This document shows positions 46,587 to 56,219 of a DNA stretch of 64,000 nt, one piece after another. This stretch comes from Roseibium aestuarii (lineage in GTDB: Bacteria; Pseudomonadota; Alphaproteobacteria; Rhizobiales; Stappiaceae), in assembly GCF_008477545.1 (NCBI RefSeq), contig NZ_VORA01000001.1:124001-188000 (forward strand). Reading direction: 5' to 3'. Under the pieces are notes generated by a model that was not told the DNA's origin, made no database searches, and saw nothing but the letters and a program-made list of their open reading frames with translations. Numbering within the stretch: position 1 is the first letter of the stretch; each line of letters opens with the position of its first letter. The position numbers and the translations under genes were made by a program.

Positions 46587-47585
46587 GTGAAGAAGCTCCT
46601 GACGATCAGCGTCTCGACCCTGGCGGGTCTGGCGTTCTCTGCTGCCGCCATGGCCGCAGACATCAACCCGGCCGTGCTCTACGACCTGGGCGGCAAGTTC
46701 GACAAGTCTTTCAATGAAGCTGCCTTCACCGGCGCTGAAAAGTTCAAGGCGGACACCGGCATCGGTTACCGCGACTTCGAAATCCAGAACGACGCTCAGC
46801 GCGAACAGGCCCTGCGCAACTTCGCCAAGCGCGGCCAGAGCCCGATCATCGCCATCGGCTTCTCCCAGGCCAACGCGGTTGAGAAGGTCGCCAAGGAGTT
46901 CCCGGACATCCAGTTCGCCATCGTCGACAGCGTGATCGACCTGCCGAACGTGCGCTCCATCGTCTTCAAGGAGCATGAAGGCTCCTACATCGTCGGTGTG
47001 GCTGCAGCTCTTGCTTCCAAGACCGGCAAGGTCGGCTTCGTCGGCGGCATGGACATCGGCCTGATCCGCAAGTTCGCCTGCGGCTACAAGCAGGGCGTCA
47101 TGTCCGTGAAGTCCGATGCCGAAGTCTTCGAAAACATGACCGGTGACACCGGCGCGGCCTGGAACGACCCGGTCAAGGGCGGCGAACTGGCCAAGTCCCA
47201 GTTCGACAAGGGCGCAGACGTTGTCTATCACGCCGCTGGCGGCACCGGCATCGGTGTTCTGCAGGCTGCTCACGACGCCGGCAAGCTCGGCATCGGCGTG
47301 GACTCCAACCAGAACGGCCTGTTCCCGGGCTCCGTCCTGACCTCCATGTTGAAGCGCGTTGACGTGGCCGTCGCCAAGACCTTCGAAGATGCCAAGAACG
47401 ACGCCTGGAGCTCCGGCGTGCAGGTTCTCGGTCTGGCCGAAGGTGGCGTGGATTGGGCCCTCGACGACAACAACGCGTCGCTGGTCAACGCCGACATGAA
47501 GGCTGCCGTGGAGAAGGCCAAGGCCGACATCATCTCCGGCACCGTGGTCGTGCACGACTACATGGCTGACAACACCTGCCCGTAA
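46587..47585 (+). CDS. BMP-family nucleoside-binding protein
   Basis: This is the substrate-binding protein of a nucleoside ABC transporter. The chain of 332 residues starts at GTG 46587 with GGAGG 8 nt upstream; an ATG at 46569 lies inside the ribosome-site region. A signal peptide (KKLLTISVSTLAGLAFSAAAMA) ends at AMA; there is no lipobox Cys, so the protein is periplasmic rather than a lipoprotein. BMP features: YDLGGKFDKSFNEAAFTGAEKF (outlined), GFSQANAVEKVAKEFP, VGFVGGMDIGLIRKFACGY and AAGGTGIGVL. The PnrA/BMP group binds purine nucleosides. Confidence 0.94.
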   Translation: MKKLLTISVSTLAGLAFSAAAMAADINPAVLYDLGGKFDKSFNEAAFTGAEKFKADTGIGYRDFEIQNDAQREQALRNFAKRGQSPIIAIGFSQANAVEKVAKEFPDIQFAIVDSVIDLPNVRSIVFKEHEGSYIVGVAAALASKTGKVGFVGGMDIGLIRKFACGYKQGVMSVKSDAEVFENMTGDTGAAWNDPVKGGELAKSQFDKGADVVYHAAGGTGIGVLQAAHDAGKLGIGVDSNQNGLFPGSVLTSMLKRVDVAVAKTFEDAKNDAWSSGVQVLGLAEGGVDWALDDNNASLVNADMKAAVEKAKADIISGTVVVHDYMADNTCP

Positions 47586-47604
47586 TCGGGTTGGTTCCGT
47601 GATG

Positions 47605-47637
47605 GATCCCGTGCGCCGTGCCTCGGTGCACGGGATC
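47605..47637 (+). promoter_or_regulatory. Intercistronic hairpin between binding-protein and ABC ATPase genes
   Basis: GATCCCGTGC (47605-47614) pairs with GCACGGGATC (47628-47637), a perfect 10-bp stem with a 13-nt loop, 20 nt past the binding-protein stop. No long T tail follows, so it probably stabilises the upstream mRNA or partly attenuates transcription, giving more binding protein than transporter. The rest of the 267-nt gap shows no gene. Confidence 0.6.
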
Positions 47638-47852
47638 TTCGGTTTCCCGCAGCTTCTTGCGGGATGGCGGATCCCGGCGCAAGCGATCGCCCAGGCGAGC
47701 GCTTCCGCAGAGATCCTGAACAGGTCCTGGCCGCACATCCGGCCGGGGCGGCAAATCGGGCAGGCAGTCAGGGCGCGCGGCGGCGCGCGGCATGCCGTGC
47801 CGGGATCGGACGAACAAGAAATGAGAAGAACAACAGCAGCGGGGCGCGGCGC

Positions 47853-49415
47853 ATGAGCGAGACACCAGCCATCGAATTGCGGGGCGTGAACAAGAGCTTC
47901 GGCCCCGTTCATGCCAACAGGAACATCGACCTTCTGGTCGGCAAGGGCTCGATTCACGGCATCATCGGCGAGAATGGGGCCGGCAAGTCCACCCTGATGT
48001 CGATCCTCTACGGCTTCTATCAGGCCGACAGCGGATCCATCCACGTGGACGGTCGCGAGGTGCGCATTGCCGACAGCCGTCAGGCGATCGATCTGGGCAT
48101 CGGCATGGTGCACCAGCATTTCATGCTGGTGGATCCCTTCACGGTCCTCGAGAACGTCATCCTGGGCGCCGAAGACGGGGCAACCCTGTCCGGCGGCACC
48201 CGCAAGGCGCGCCAGGAACTGCGCCGCCTCGAGCAGGAATATGGCCTCAAGGTCGATCCGGATGCGGTTGTCGGTGATCTGCCCGTCGGGCTCCAGCAGC
48301 GTGTCGAGATCCTCAAGGCCCTCTATCGCGGCGCCGAGATCCTGATCCTCGACGAACCCACCGGCGTGCTGACCCCAGCGGAAGCCGATCACCTCTTCAA
48401 GATCCTCGAAGTGCTGCGCGATCAGGGCAAGACGGTCCTGCTGATCACCCACAAGCTGCGCGAGATCATGGCGATCACCGACACGGTCTCCGTCATGCGC
48501 CGCGGCGAGATGGTCGCGACCCTGAAGACCGCCGAAACCTCCATGGAAGAGCTGGCGGAACAGATGGTCGGCCGCAGCGTGCTCCTCCATGTGGAGAAGA
48601 CGCCGGCCGATCCCATGGGCACCATTCTCGAGGTGGAAGACCTGAATGTCACCGACGCGCGCGGTGTCCGGGTCGTCAAGGACATTTCGTTCAAGGTGAA
48701 GGCCGGCGAAATCGTCGGCATCGCCGGCGTCTCCGGCAATGGCCAGTCCGAGCTGCTCGAGGCCCTCGCCGGCATCCGCAAGGCGGATTCGGGCCGCCTG
48801 AGCATCCGGAGCGAGACCCTGGATCTGGCCACAATGGACATCGACCCGGCGCTGATGCGTGAAAAGGGCATGGGCCATGTGCCGGAAGACCGTCACCGCA
48901 TGGGCCTGATCAACTCCTTCGCCGAATACGAGAATGCGGTGCTCGGCTATCACCGGTCCGAGAAATACGCCAAGGGCCTGCTCCTCGACATTGCGGCGAT
49001 CAAGCAGGAAGCCCGCGAGGCCATCGAGAAATACGACATCCGCCCGCCGAGCACGGATCTGCGGACGGCCAATTTCTCCGGCGGCAACCAGCAGAAGATC
49101 GTCCTCGCCCGCGAGATCGAGCGAGATCCGGATGTGCTTCTGGTCGGTCAGCCGACACGCGGCGTCGACATCGGCGCCATCGAATTCATTCACAAGCGTC
49201 TCATCGAGCTGCGCGACGAAGGCAAGGCGATCCTGCTCGTCTCCGTCGAGCTGGACGAGATCCGCTCCCTCGCCGACCGGATTCTCGTCATGTTCGACGG
49301 TGCGATCGTGGGCGAGCGCGAGGCGGGTGCCGACGAGACCGAACTCGGCCTGCTGATGGCGGGCGTCCAGGACCAGGGCGCCGCCAGCGGCGCCGTTGCG
49401 GGAGAAAAAGCATGA
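47853..49415 (+). CDS. Nucleoside ABC transporter ATPase (two nucleotide-binding domains)
   Basis: The 520-residue protein has tandem ATPase domains, as in ribose- and nucleoside-type importers. Domain 1: Walker A GENGAGKST (near residue 39), LPVGLQQRVEILKAL as signature region and LILDEPTGVLTP (Walker B). Domain 2: GVSGNGQSE in place of a classical Walker A (near residue 295), FSGGNQQKIVLARE (signature) and LVGQPTRGVDIGA. The degenerate second P-loop is normal for this family. The gene starts 267 nt after the binding-protein gene and its stop overlaps the first permease start (ATGA). Confidence 0.95.
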   Translation: MSETPAIELRGVNKSFGPVHANRNIDLLVGKGSIHGIIGENGAGKSTLMSILYGFYQADSGSIHVDGREVRIADSRQAIDLGIGMVHQHFMLVDPFTVLENVILGAEDGATLSGGTRKARQELRRLEQEYGLKVDPDAVVGDLPVGLQQRVEILKALYRGAEILILDEPTGVLTPAEADHLFKILEVLRDQGKTVLLITHKLREIMAITDTVSVMRRGEMVATLKTAETSMEELAEQMVGRSVLLHVEKTPADPMGTILEVEDLNVTDARGVRVVKDISFKVKAGEIVGIAGVSGNGQSELLEALAGIRKADSGRLSIRSETLDLATMDIDPALMREKGMGHVPEDRHRMGLINSFAEYENAVLGYHRSEKYAKGLLLDIAAIKQEAREAIEKYDIRPPSTDLRTANFSGGNQQKIVLAREIERDPDVLLVGQPTRGVDIGAIEFIHKRLIELRDEGKAILLVSVELDEIRSLADRILVMFDGAIVGEREAGADETELGLLMAGVQDQGAASGAVAGEKA

Positions 49416-50518
49416 GCGCGGGACAGCTCCCCCGTTGGGTCGACTACGGCCTCATTCCCTTGATCAACCTGATCGCCGCCTTCCTGGTGTCGGGCCTGGT
49501 GGTGCTGCTGATCGGCGAGAACCCCATCGACGCGGTGCGTGTGCTCATCTGGGGCGCGCTGGGCTTCGGTGAAGGCGTCGGCTTCACCTTGTTCTACGCC
49601 ACCAACTTCATCTTCACCGGGCTTGCCGTCGCCGTGGCCTTCCACGCCGGGCTGTTCAACATCGGCGGCGAAGGTCAGGCCTATGTGGGCGGTCTGGGCG
49701 TCGCCCTGGCCTGTCTGGCGCTGGACCGGATCGTGCCCTGGTGGGTGACCCTGCCGGTGGCCGTGGCCGGGGCGGCCGTCATGGGCGCGGCCTGGGCCTT
49801 CATCCCCGCCTGGCTTCAGGCCAAGCGCGGCAGCCACATCGTCATCACGACGATCATGTTCAACTTCATCTCCTATTCGCTGATGGTCTATCTGCTGGTG
49901 AACGTGCTGGCCAAGCCCGGCTCCATGCAGCCCGAGACCCGCACCTTCGAGGAGGGCGGCCGTCTGCCCTTCCTGAATGACATCCAGTCTCTGGTCGACT
50001 TCGGCACCGCTCCGGTGAACCTCGCCCTCGTGCTGGCGCTCATCGCCAGCGCGCTGGTCTGGGTGATCATCTGGCGCACGCGCCTGGGCTACGAGATCCG
50101 CTCCTTCGGCGCCAATGCCACGGCAGCGGTCTATGCGGGCATGTCGCCGGCGCGCATCATCATCATCACCATGCTCATTTCCGGCGGCCTGTCTGGCATG
50201 ATGGCCCTGAACGAGATCATGGGCTCCCAGCATCGCCTGCTGATCGAGTTCGTGGCCGGTTACGGCTTCGTCGGCATTGCGGTGGCGCTCATGGGGCGTG
50301 CCCATCCGGTGGGGATCATCCTCGCGGCCATCCTCTTCGGCATGCTCTATCAGGGCGGTGCGGAACTGGCCTTCGAGATGCCGGCCATCAGCCGCGACAT
50401 GATCATCGTGATCCAGGGCCTCGTCATCCTCTTCGCCGGGGCTCTCGAAAACCTCTTCCGTCCGGCCATCGTCCGGATCTTCACCCCCAGCCGCGCGCCC
50501 GCGGTTCAGGCAGGCTAG
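49412..50518 (+). CDS. Nucleoside ABC transporter permease 1
   Basis: The 368-residue protein has about ten hydrophobic segments and the BPD_transp_2 pattern of ribose/nucleoside permeases (FNIGGEGQAYVGGLGVALA near residue 85; SFGANATAAVYAGMSPARI near residue 230, the EAA-like cytoplasmic loop; ISGGLSGMMALNEIMGSQ). With the second permease it would form the heterodimeric membrane channel. The start overlaps the ATPase stop as ATGA, and the next gene begins 9 nt after its stop. Confidence 0.94.
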   Translation: MSAGQLPRWVDYGLIPLINLIAAFLVSGLVVLLIGENPIDAVRVLIWGALGFGEGVGFTLFYATNFIFTGLAVAVAFHAGLFNIGGEGQAYVGGLGVALACLALDRIVPWWVTLPVAVAGAAVMGAAWAFIPAWLQAKRGSHIVITTIMFNFISYSLMVYLLVNVLAKPGSMQPETRTFEEGGRLPFLNDIQSLVDFGTAPVNLALVLALIASALVWVIIWRTRLGYEIRSFGANATAAVYAGMSPARIIIITMLISGGLSGMMALNEIMGSQHRLLIEFVAGYGFVGIAVALMGRAHPVGIILAAILFGMLYQGGAELAFEMPAISRDMIIVIQGLVILFAGALENLFRPAIVRIFTPSRAPAVQAG

Positions 50519-50527
50519 GAGACGACG

Positions 50528-51505
50528 ATGCTTGACGCCTATCAGACCCTGATCCTTCTTCTGGACTCCACCCTTCGCCTGTCGACGCCGCTCCTGCTGG
50601 CCTGTCTGGCGGGTCTCTATTCGGAACGCTCCGGCGTGGTCGACATCGGCCTGGAAGGCAAGATGCTCGGCGCCGCCTTCGGCGCGGGTGCGGTGGCCTA
50701 TCTGACCTCGAATGCCTGGCTCGGCCTGCTGGCGGGCATCGGCGTGGCGGTGGGGCTGGCCCTCATCCACGGCTTTGCCTCCATCACCAATCGCGGCAAC
50801 CAGATCGTTTCCGGCGTGGCCATCAACTTCCTTGCCGCCGGTCTTACCGTGCTTCTCGGACAGGCCTGGTTCAGCCAGGGCGGCCGCACGCCGACCCTGC
50901 CCCAGGGCGGCCGTTTCGGTGAGGTGATCCTGCCCGGCGCCGAAGCCGTCCGCGATGTGCCGGTGCTCGGTCCGCTCTATTCCGAGCTGATTTCCGGCCA
51001 TAACATTCTGGTCTATCTGGCCTTCGCCGCCGTGCCCCTGACCTGGTGGATCCTGTTCCGCACCCGCTTCGGCCTGCGCCTGCGCGCCGTGGGCGAAAAC
51101 CCGGCCGCAGTGGATACGGCCGGCATCTCGGTGGTGCTGCTGCGCTACCGTGCGGTCGTGATCTGCGGCATCCTCACCGGTGTGGCGGGCAGCTACCTGT
51201 CGATCGCCCAGTCCTCCGGCTTCATCCGCGACATGACGGCGGGCAAGGGCTACATCGCGCTGGCGGCCCTCATCTTCGCCAAGTGGCGGCCGGTGAATGC
51301 CATGTATGCCTGCCTGCTCTTCGGCTTCCTCGATGCCATGGCGATCCGTCTGCAGGGCAAGTCGATCCCGATGATCGGCGAGGTTCCGGTGCAGGTGTTC
51401 CAGACGCTTCCCTACATCCTGACCGTGATCCTGCTCGCAGGCTTCATCGGCAAGGCCATTCCGCCCAAGGCTTCGGGCGTCCCCTATCTGAAGGAACGGT
51501 CATGA
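50528..51505 (+). CDS. Nucleoside ABC transporter permease 2
   Basis: The 325-residue protein, shorter than its partner, is also of the BPD_transp_2 type, with VVDIGLEGKMLGAAFGAGAVAY (outlined), SITNRGNQIVSGVAINFLAAGL, RAVGENPAAVDTAGISVVLLRY and GYIALAALIFAKWRPVNAM. About eight to nine hydrophobic segments are visible. Its TGA overlaps the cdd start (ATGA), tying the transporter to the catabolic enzymes. AGGAGACG precedes the start. Confidence 0.94.
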   Translation: MLDAYQTLILLLDSTLRLSTPLLLACLAGLYSERSGVVDIGLEGKMLGAAFGAGAVAYLTSNAWLGLLAGIGVAVGLALIHGFASITNRGNQIVSGVAINFLAAGLTVLLGQAWFSQGGRTPTLPQGGRFGEVILPGAEAVRDVPVLGPLYSELISGHNILVYLAFAAVPLTWWILFRTRFGLRLRAVGENPAAVDTAGISVVLLRYRAVVICGILTGVAGSYLSIAQSSGFIRDMTAGKGYIALAALIFAKWRPVNAMYACLLFGFLDAMAIRLQGKSIPMIGEVPVQVFQTLPYILTVILLAGFIGKAIPPKASGVPYLKERS

Positions 51506-51900
51506 GCATCGTCGACGAGCTGTTCGAAAAGGCCAAGGCAGCCCGGACCATGGCCTATGCGCCCTATTCCAACTTTCTGGTGGGTGCGGCCATTCTGACC
51601 ACCGACGGCAAGGTCTTCTGCGGCTGCAACGTGGAAAACGGCGCCTATCCGGAAGGCGTCTGCGCCGAGGGCGGCGCCATCAGCGCCATGGTGCTCGGCG
51701 GCAGCCGCAAAATCGCGGAAGTCGTCGTCATCGGTGACGCGGACAATTGCTCCCCCTGCGGCGGTTGCCGCCAGAAGCTGAGCGAATTTGCCGGACCGGA
51801 CGTGAAGGTCCACATCGCGAACCTGGACGGCATCCGCCGCACGCTGACCGTCGCGGAGCTTCTGCCCGCCGGGTTCGTTCTCAAGGAAGACAAGGCCTGA
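51502..51900 (+). CDS. cdd: Cytidine deaminase
   Basis: The 132-residue, homotetramer-type enzyme converts (deoxy)cytidine to (deoxy)uridine. The zinc site is CNVENGAYPEGVCAEGGAIS (Cys and the proton-shuttle Glu) and PCGGCRQKLSEF (two Cys). YAPYSNFLVGAA gives the substrate loop. Where many tetrameric enzymes have CAER or CAEQ, this one has CAEG. The gene overlaps the permease stop (ATGA) and is followed by the purine nucleoside phosphorylase gene after 32 nt. Confidence 0.95.
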   Translation: MSIVDELFEKAKAARTMAYAPYSNFLVGAAILTTDGKVFCGCNVENGAYPEGVCAEGGAISAMVLGGSRKIAEVVVIGDADNCSPCGGCRQKLSEFAGPDVKVHIANLDGIRRTLTVAELLPAGFVLKEDKA

Positions 51901-51932
51901 TCACAAGGCCGGACAAACGAAGGTATGATCAC

Positions 51933-52745
51933 ATGAGCGGTTTTGGTCGTGAATGCGCGGAGATCGTCCGCGCCGCGCGCCCCGGCTCCTACCGGATCGG
52001 CATGATCCTGGGCTCTGGCCTGGGCACCCTGGCCGATGAGGTCGAGGATGCGGTGCGCATCTCCTACAACAAGCTGCCCGAGTTTCCGGTGTCCACCGTG
52101 ACTTCCCATTCCAGCGAGCTGGTCGCCGGCACCCTGTGCGGTGTGCCTGTCGCGATCCTGTCCGGTCGCGCCCACTATTACGAGAGCGGCAATCCCTCCG
52201 TCATGCGCACGCCGGTCGAGACCCTGAAGGAACTCGGCTGCGACATCCTGCTGGCGACCAATGCCGCGGGCTCCCTGCGCCAAGAGGTGACTCCCGGCTC
52301 CCCCATGCTCATCTCCGACCACATCAACTGGTCGGGTCTGAACCCGCTGATCGGCGAGGAAGACGAGAGTCGCTTCCTCGACATGAGCGCGGCCTATGAC
52401 GCCGATCTTCGCGACACCATGAAGAAGGTCGCCCGCGAGACCGGCGAAGATGTGGCCGAGGGCGTCTACATGTGGTTCTCCGGCCCGTCCTTCGAGACGC
52501 CGGCCGAAATTCGCATGGCGCGCGGTCTGGGGGCCGATGCGGTCGGCATGTCCACGGTTCCGGAAGTCATCATGGCCCGGTTCCTCGGCATGCGCGTCGC
52601 GGCCATGTCCATCATCACCAATTACGGGGCCGGCATGCAGGCCACGGCCCTGTCCCACGACGAGACGAAGAGCGTGGCGCTCACCGGCATGGACCGGATG
52701 AAGCAGCTGGTGCGCGGCTTCGTGAAGGAAATCGGCAATGAGTGA
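51933..52745 (+). CDS. punA: Purine nucleoside phosphorylase (trimeric class)
   Basis: The 270-residue enzyme phosphorolyses purine nucleosides to base and (deoxy)ribose-1-phosphate. Motifs: ILGSGLGTLADEV (phosphate loop), LSGRAHYYESGNPSVM (catalytic His), LLATNAAGSLRQEVTPGSPM (family signature), FSGPSFETPAEIRMARGLG and VGMSTVPEVIMARFLGM. These define the PNP/MTAP trimeric family, not the hexameric DeoD family. The gene name follows common usage. The end overlaps deoC by 8 nt. Confidence 0.93.
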   Translation: MSGFGRECAEIVRAARPGSYRIGMILGSGLGTLADEVEDAVRISYNKLPEFPVSTVTSHSSELVAGTLCGVPVAILSGRAHYYESGNPSVMRTPVETLKELGCDILLATNAAGSLRQEVTPGSPMLISDHINWSGLNPLIGEEDESRFLDMSAAYDADLRDTMKKVARETGEDVAEGVYMWFSGPSFETPAEIRMARGLGADAVGMSTVPEVIMARFLGMRVAAMSIITNYGAGMQATALSHDETKSVALTGMDRMKQLVRGFVKEIGNE

Positions 52746-53517
52746 CACCAATCAGGTGGACCTGGCCAAGCGCGCGCTCGGGCTGGTCGACCTCACCAAT
52801 CTCAATGACGACTGCACCGCAGCCGACATCACCACCCTGTGCAACCGGGCTGTCGGGGAGCATGGCTCCGTCGCGGCCGTCTGCGTCTGGCCGCGGTTCG
52901 TCGCCCAGTCCGTGATGGAACTGCGCGGTACGGGTGTGCGCGTTGCGACCGTCGTCAACTTCCCCCATGGCGGCGACGATCTGCTGGCCGTCATTGAGGA
53001 GACCCGTCAGGCGCTTGACGATGGTGCCGACGAGATCGATCTCGTGATGCCCTACAAGGCCTTCCTGGCGGGCCGCAAGGGCTTCGCCGAAGAGATGATC
53101 ATCCGCATTCGGGCCGAAATTCCGGCTCCGAAGCAGCTCAAGGTCATTCTCGAGACCGGCGAGATCAAGGATCCGCTCCTGATCCATCAGGCATCCCAGA
53201 TCGCCATCGGCGCCGGCGCGGACTTCATCAAGACCTCCACCGGCAAGGTCTCGGTCAACGCCACCCTGGAGGCGGCCGAGATCATGCTGACCGTCATCGA
53301 GGAAACCCGGCGCGATCAGCTCAAGGACGTGGGCTTCAAGCCGGCCGGCGGCATTCGCACCCTGGAAGATGCGGCGGCCTATCTGAAGCTCGCCGACAGC
53401 ATCCTTGGTCACAACTGGGTCAGTGCCGCCACGTTCCGCTTCGGCGCGAGCGGCCTGCTCGATGCCCTGATCGGCACCATCAACGGCTCCGGTGCGGGCG
53501 CAGGGGAGGGCTACTGA
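52738..53517 (+). CDS. deoC: Deoxyribose-phosphate aldolase
   Basis: The 259-residue class I aldolase splits 2-deoxyribose-5-phosphate to glyceraldehyde-3-phosphate and acetaldehyde. Visible: [14 protein letters not shown], the catalytic residues in [15 protein letters not shown], the Schiff-base lysine in [10 protein letters not shown], and [10 protein letters not shown] with the second lysine. The length matches the longer E. coli-like form. It overlaps punA by 8 nt, and deoA starts 1 nt after its stop: tight coupling. Confidence 0.96.
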   Translation: MSDTNQVDLAKRALGLVDLTNLNDDCTAADITTLCNRAVGEHGSVAAVCVWPRFVAQSVMELRGTGVRVATVVNFPHGGDDLLAVIEETRQALDDGADEIDLVMPYKAFLAGRKGFAEEMIIRIRAEIPAPKQLKVILETGEIKDPLLIHQASQIAIGAGADFIKTSTGKVSVNATLEAAEIMLTVIEETRRDQLKDVGFKPAGGIRTLEDAAAYLKLADSILGHNWVSAATFRFGASGLLDALIGTINGSGAGAGEGY

Positions 53518-53518
53518 C

Positions 53519-54835
53519 ATGCTGCCTCAGGAACTGATCCGCAAGAAGCGGGATGGCGGCGTGCTGAGCGCCGAGGAAGTCGCCTTCTTCGTCAAGGGGC
53601 TGGCTGACGGCTCCATCACCGAAGGCCAGGTGGCCGCCCTCGCCATGGCGGTCTTCTTCAAGGGCCTGACCGTCGACGAGCGCGTGGCGCTGACGCTGGC
53701 CATGCGCGACAGCGGCGACGTGATGGACTGGTCCGGCATCGAGGCCCCGGTTCTCGACAAGCACTCCACCGGCGGCGTGGGCGACAACGTCTCCCTGATG
53801 CTGGCACCGGCTCTGGCGGCCTGTGGCGCGGCGGTGCCCATGATCTCCGGACGCGGCCTCGGTCACACCGGCGGCACGCTCGACAAGTTCGACAGCATTC
53901 CCGGCTACAAGACCCAGCCGGACAACGCCCTCTTCAAGAAGGTGGTGGCCGAGGTGGGCTGCGCGGTCATCGGTCAGACGGGCAATCTCGCCCCTGCCGA
54001 CAAGCGCTTCTATGCCATCCGCGATGTGACCGGCACCGTGGAAAGCCTCGACCTCATCACGGCGTCGATCCTCTCCAAGAAGCTGGCCGCCGGCCTTCAG
54101 GGTCTGGTTCTCGACGTCAAGTGGGGCACCGGCGCCTTCATGGCCGAGCTGGATGCCGCCCGGGCGCTGGCCGAAAGCCTGGTTCTGGTCGCCAACGGGG
54201 CGGGCCTGAAGACCACGGCCCTGCTGACCGACATGAATGAGCCGCTCGCCTCTGCTGCCGGCAATGCTGTGGAAATGCAGAACGCTGTCGACTTCCTGAA
54301 AGGCACCCATATCGACAGCCGTCTCTGGGACGTGACCGTGGCACAGGGCGGAGAGCTTCTCGTCACCGGCGGGCTGGCGAGCGACCCTGCCGATGGCCGG
54401 GCCAAGCTGGCCGCCGCCTTCGAAAGCGGTGCGGCTGCGGAGAAATTCGCCCAGATGGTCACCGCTCTCGGTGGTCCGGCCGACTTCATGGAGAAGTCGG
54501 AACTCTATCTGGAAAAGGCACCGATCATCGCGCCAGTCTATGCGGAAGAGCATGGAACGGTTGTTGGCATCGATGCCCGCGCCGTGGGCGTTGCCGTGGT
54601 CGAACTGGGCGGGGGCCGCAAGGCCGCTGCCGACGTGATCGACCCGGCCGTCGGCCTGACCGAGCTGGCCGGTGTCGGCCACACGGTCGATGCGGATGCC
54701 CCGATTGCCCTCGTCCATGCCCGCACGCCGGAGCAGGTGGAAATGGCCACCCGTGCCCTGCGCAAGGCCTATCGCCTGGGCGCGGCCGCGGATGTGCCGG
54801 AGCGCGCAGCCGTTGTGGAGCGGATCGCGCCCTGA
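53519..54835 (+). CDS. deoA: Thymidine phosphorylase
   Basis: The 438-residue enzyme phosphorolyses thymidine and deoxyuridine to the base and deoxyribose-1-phosphate. It begins [20 protein letters not shown]. Phosphate and substrate motifs: [37 protein letters not shown] (outlined; the family signature), [11 protein letters not shown] and [19 protein letters not shown]. The ATG sits 1 nt after the deoC stop, and the frame open from 53492 overlaps deoC. It is followed by deoB after 81 nt. Confidence 0.96.
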   Translation: MLPQELIRKKRDGGVLSAEEVAFFVKGLADGSITEGQVAALAMAVFFKGLTVDERVALTLAMRDSGDVMDWSGIEAPVLDKHSTGGVGDNVSLMLAPALAACGAAVPMISGRGLGHTGGTLDKFDSIPGYKTQPDNALFKKVVAEVGCAVIGQTGNLAPADKRFYAIRDVTGTVESLDLITASILSKKLAAGLQGLVLDVKWGTGAFMAELDAARALAESLVLVANGAGLKTTALLTDMNEPLASAAGNAVEMQNAVDFLKGTHIDSRLWDVTVAQGGELLVTGGLASDPADGRAKLAAAFESGAAAEKFAQMVTALGGPADFMEKSELYLEKAPIIAPVYAEEHGTVVGIDARAVGVAVVELGGGRKAAADVIDPAVGLTELAGVGHTVDADAPIALVHARTPEQVEMATRALRKAYRLGAAADVPERAAVVERIAP

Positions 54836-54916
54836 CCGGCGCGCTCCTGCGAAAAGAAAAAGAACAAAGGGTCGGCGCGGGACTATTCCCGGCCGGCAAG
54901 AAGGAAGGGAAATCCC

Positions 54917-56140
54917 ATGTCCCGTGCCATCCTGTGTGTGCTCGACAGCTTTGGAATCGGCGGCGCTGAAGATGCGACCGCCTTCGGGGATGCCGGGTCG
55001 GACACCCTGGGTCACATCGCCGAGGCCTGTGCTGCCGGCAAGGGCGACCGCGAGGGCCTGCGCGCCGGGCCGCTGAGCCTGCCCAACATGGACCGTCTGG
55101 GGCTGGGCGCTGCAGCGCGCCTGTCCACCGGCAAGCATCTGCCCGGTCTGGACGAGGTCGCGACCCCCGAAGGGCTCCACGGCTATGCCGCCGAAGTCTC
55201 CAACGGCAAGGACACGCCCTCCGGTCATTGGGAGATCGCCGGGGTTCCGGTGCGCTTCGACTGGGGCTATTTCCCCGACACCATTCCCACCTTCCCGGCA
55301 GAGCTGATCGAGAAGATCATCGCGGCCTCCGACATCGACGGCATCCTCGGGGACCGTCATGCCTCCGGCACGGTGATCATCGAGGAGCTGGGCGAGGAAC
55401 ACCTGCGCACCGGCAAGCCGATCTTCTACACCAGTGGCGATTCTGTGGTGCAGATCGCAGCCCACGAGGAGCATTTCGGCCTCGAGCGGCTCTATCGCCT
55501 GTGCGAGATCACCCGCGAGCTGGTGGATCCCTACAACATCGGCCGCGTCATCGCCCGTCCCTTCGTGGGCGAGACCTCTGCCGACTTCGTCCGCACGGCG
55601 AACCGTCGCGACTATTCGGTCCTGCCGCCCGAGCCGACCCTTCTGGACCGGGCCAACAAGGCCGGTCGAAAGGTGATCACCGTCGGCAAGATTTCCGACA
55701 TCTTCGCCCATCAGGGTCCGACGGCCGTCCTGAAGGGCGCGGGCAACGACCAGCTCTTCGACAAGACCCTCGAGGCCGTGGACATGGCGGGTGAGGGCGA
55801 TCTGGTCTTCACCAACTTCATCGACTTCGACAGCCTCTACGGTCATCGCCGCGATGTGCCGGGTTATGCGGCCGCCCTCGAGCATTTCGATCGCCGCCTG
55901 CCGGAACTCATCGCCCGGCTTCAGCCCGGCGATCTGCTGGTTCTGACGGCCGACCACGGCTGCGACCCGACCTGGCAGGGCTCGGACCATACGCGCGAAC
56001 ATGTGCCCGTTCTGGCGACCGGACCGGGCATTGCGGGCCGTTCCATCGGCGGCCGCACGACCTATGCGGATATCGGCGAGACGATTGCCGAACATCTGGA
56101 TCTCGAACAAGGCCCCCATGGCCGGAGTTTCCTTCGCTGA
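54917..56140 (+). CDS. deoB: Phosphopentomutase
   Basis: The 407-residue metalloenzyme interconverts (deoxy)ribose-1- and 5-phosphate. As an alkaline-phosphatase-fold enzyme it has [12 protein letters not shown] (metal Asp), the active-site nucleophile region [46 protein letters not shown] (metal Asp/His) and [14 protein letters not shown] (metal Asp-His). AAGAAGGAAGGG precedes the start. In the pathway it feeds DeoC. The 79 nt between deoB and add show nothing distinctive. Confidence 0.96.
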   Translation: MSRAILCVLDSFGIGGAEDATAFGDAGSDTLGHIAEACAAGKGDREGLRAGPLSLPNMDRLGLGAAARLSTGKHLPGLDEVATPEGLHGYAAEVSNGKDTPSGHWEIAGVPVRFDWGYFPDTIPTFPAELIEKIIAASDIDGILGDRHASGTVIIEELGEEHLRTGKPIFYTSGDSVVQIAAHEEHFGLERLYRLCEITRELVDPYNIGRVIARPFVGETSADFVRTANRRDYSVLPPEPTLLDRANKAGRKVITVGKISDIFAHQGPTAVLKGAGNDQLFDKTLEAVDMAGEGDLVFTNFIDFDSLYGHRRDVPGYAAALEHFDRRLPELIARLQPGDLLVLTADHGCDPTWQGSDHTREHVPVLATGPGIAGRSIGGRTTYADIGETIAEHLDLEQGPHGRSFLR

Positions 56141-56219
56141 CCGCGCGCGCTACGGTTTCCCGGCAGGGGAATCGTTCGCGCCGCCGGTGCGCGATCCCCT
56201 GATGCAGACGTGAGGCGGC

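Noticed and set aside
46338-49193. 951-codon reverse frame opposite the BMP and ABC ATPase genes
   Set aside because: Shadow frame; no motifs and crosses two well-defined genes.
56118-56213. Possible small gene between deoB and add (frame ending RDPLMQT)
   Set aside because: The frame overlaps deoB out of frame, has no ribosome site and no recognisable sequence.
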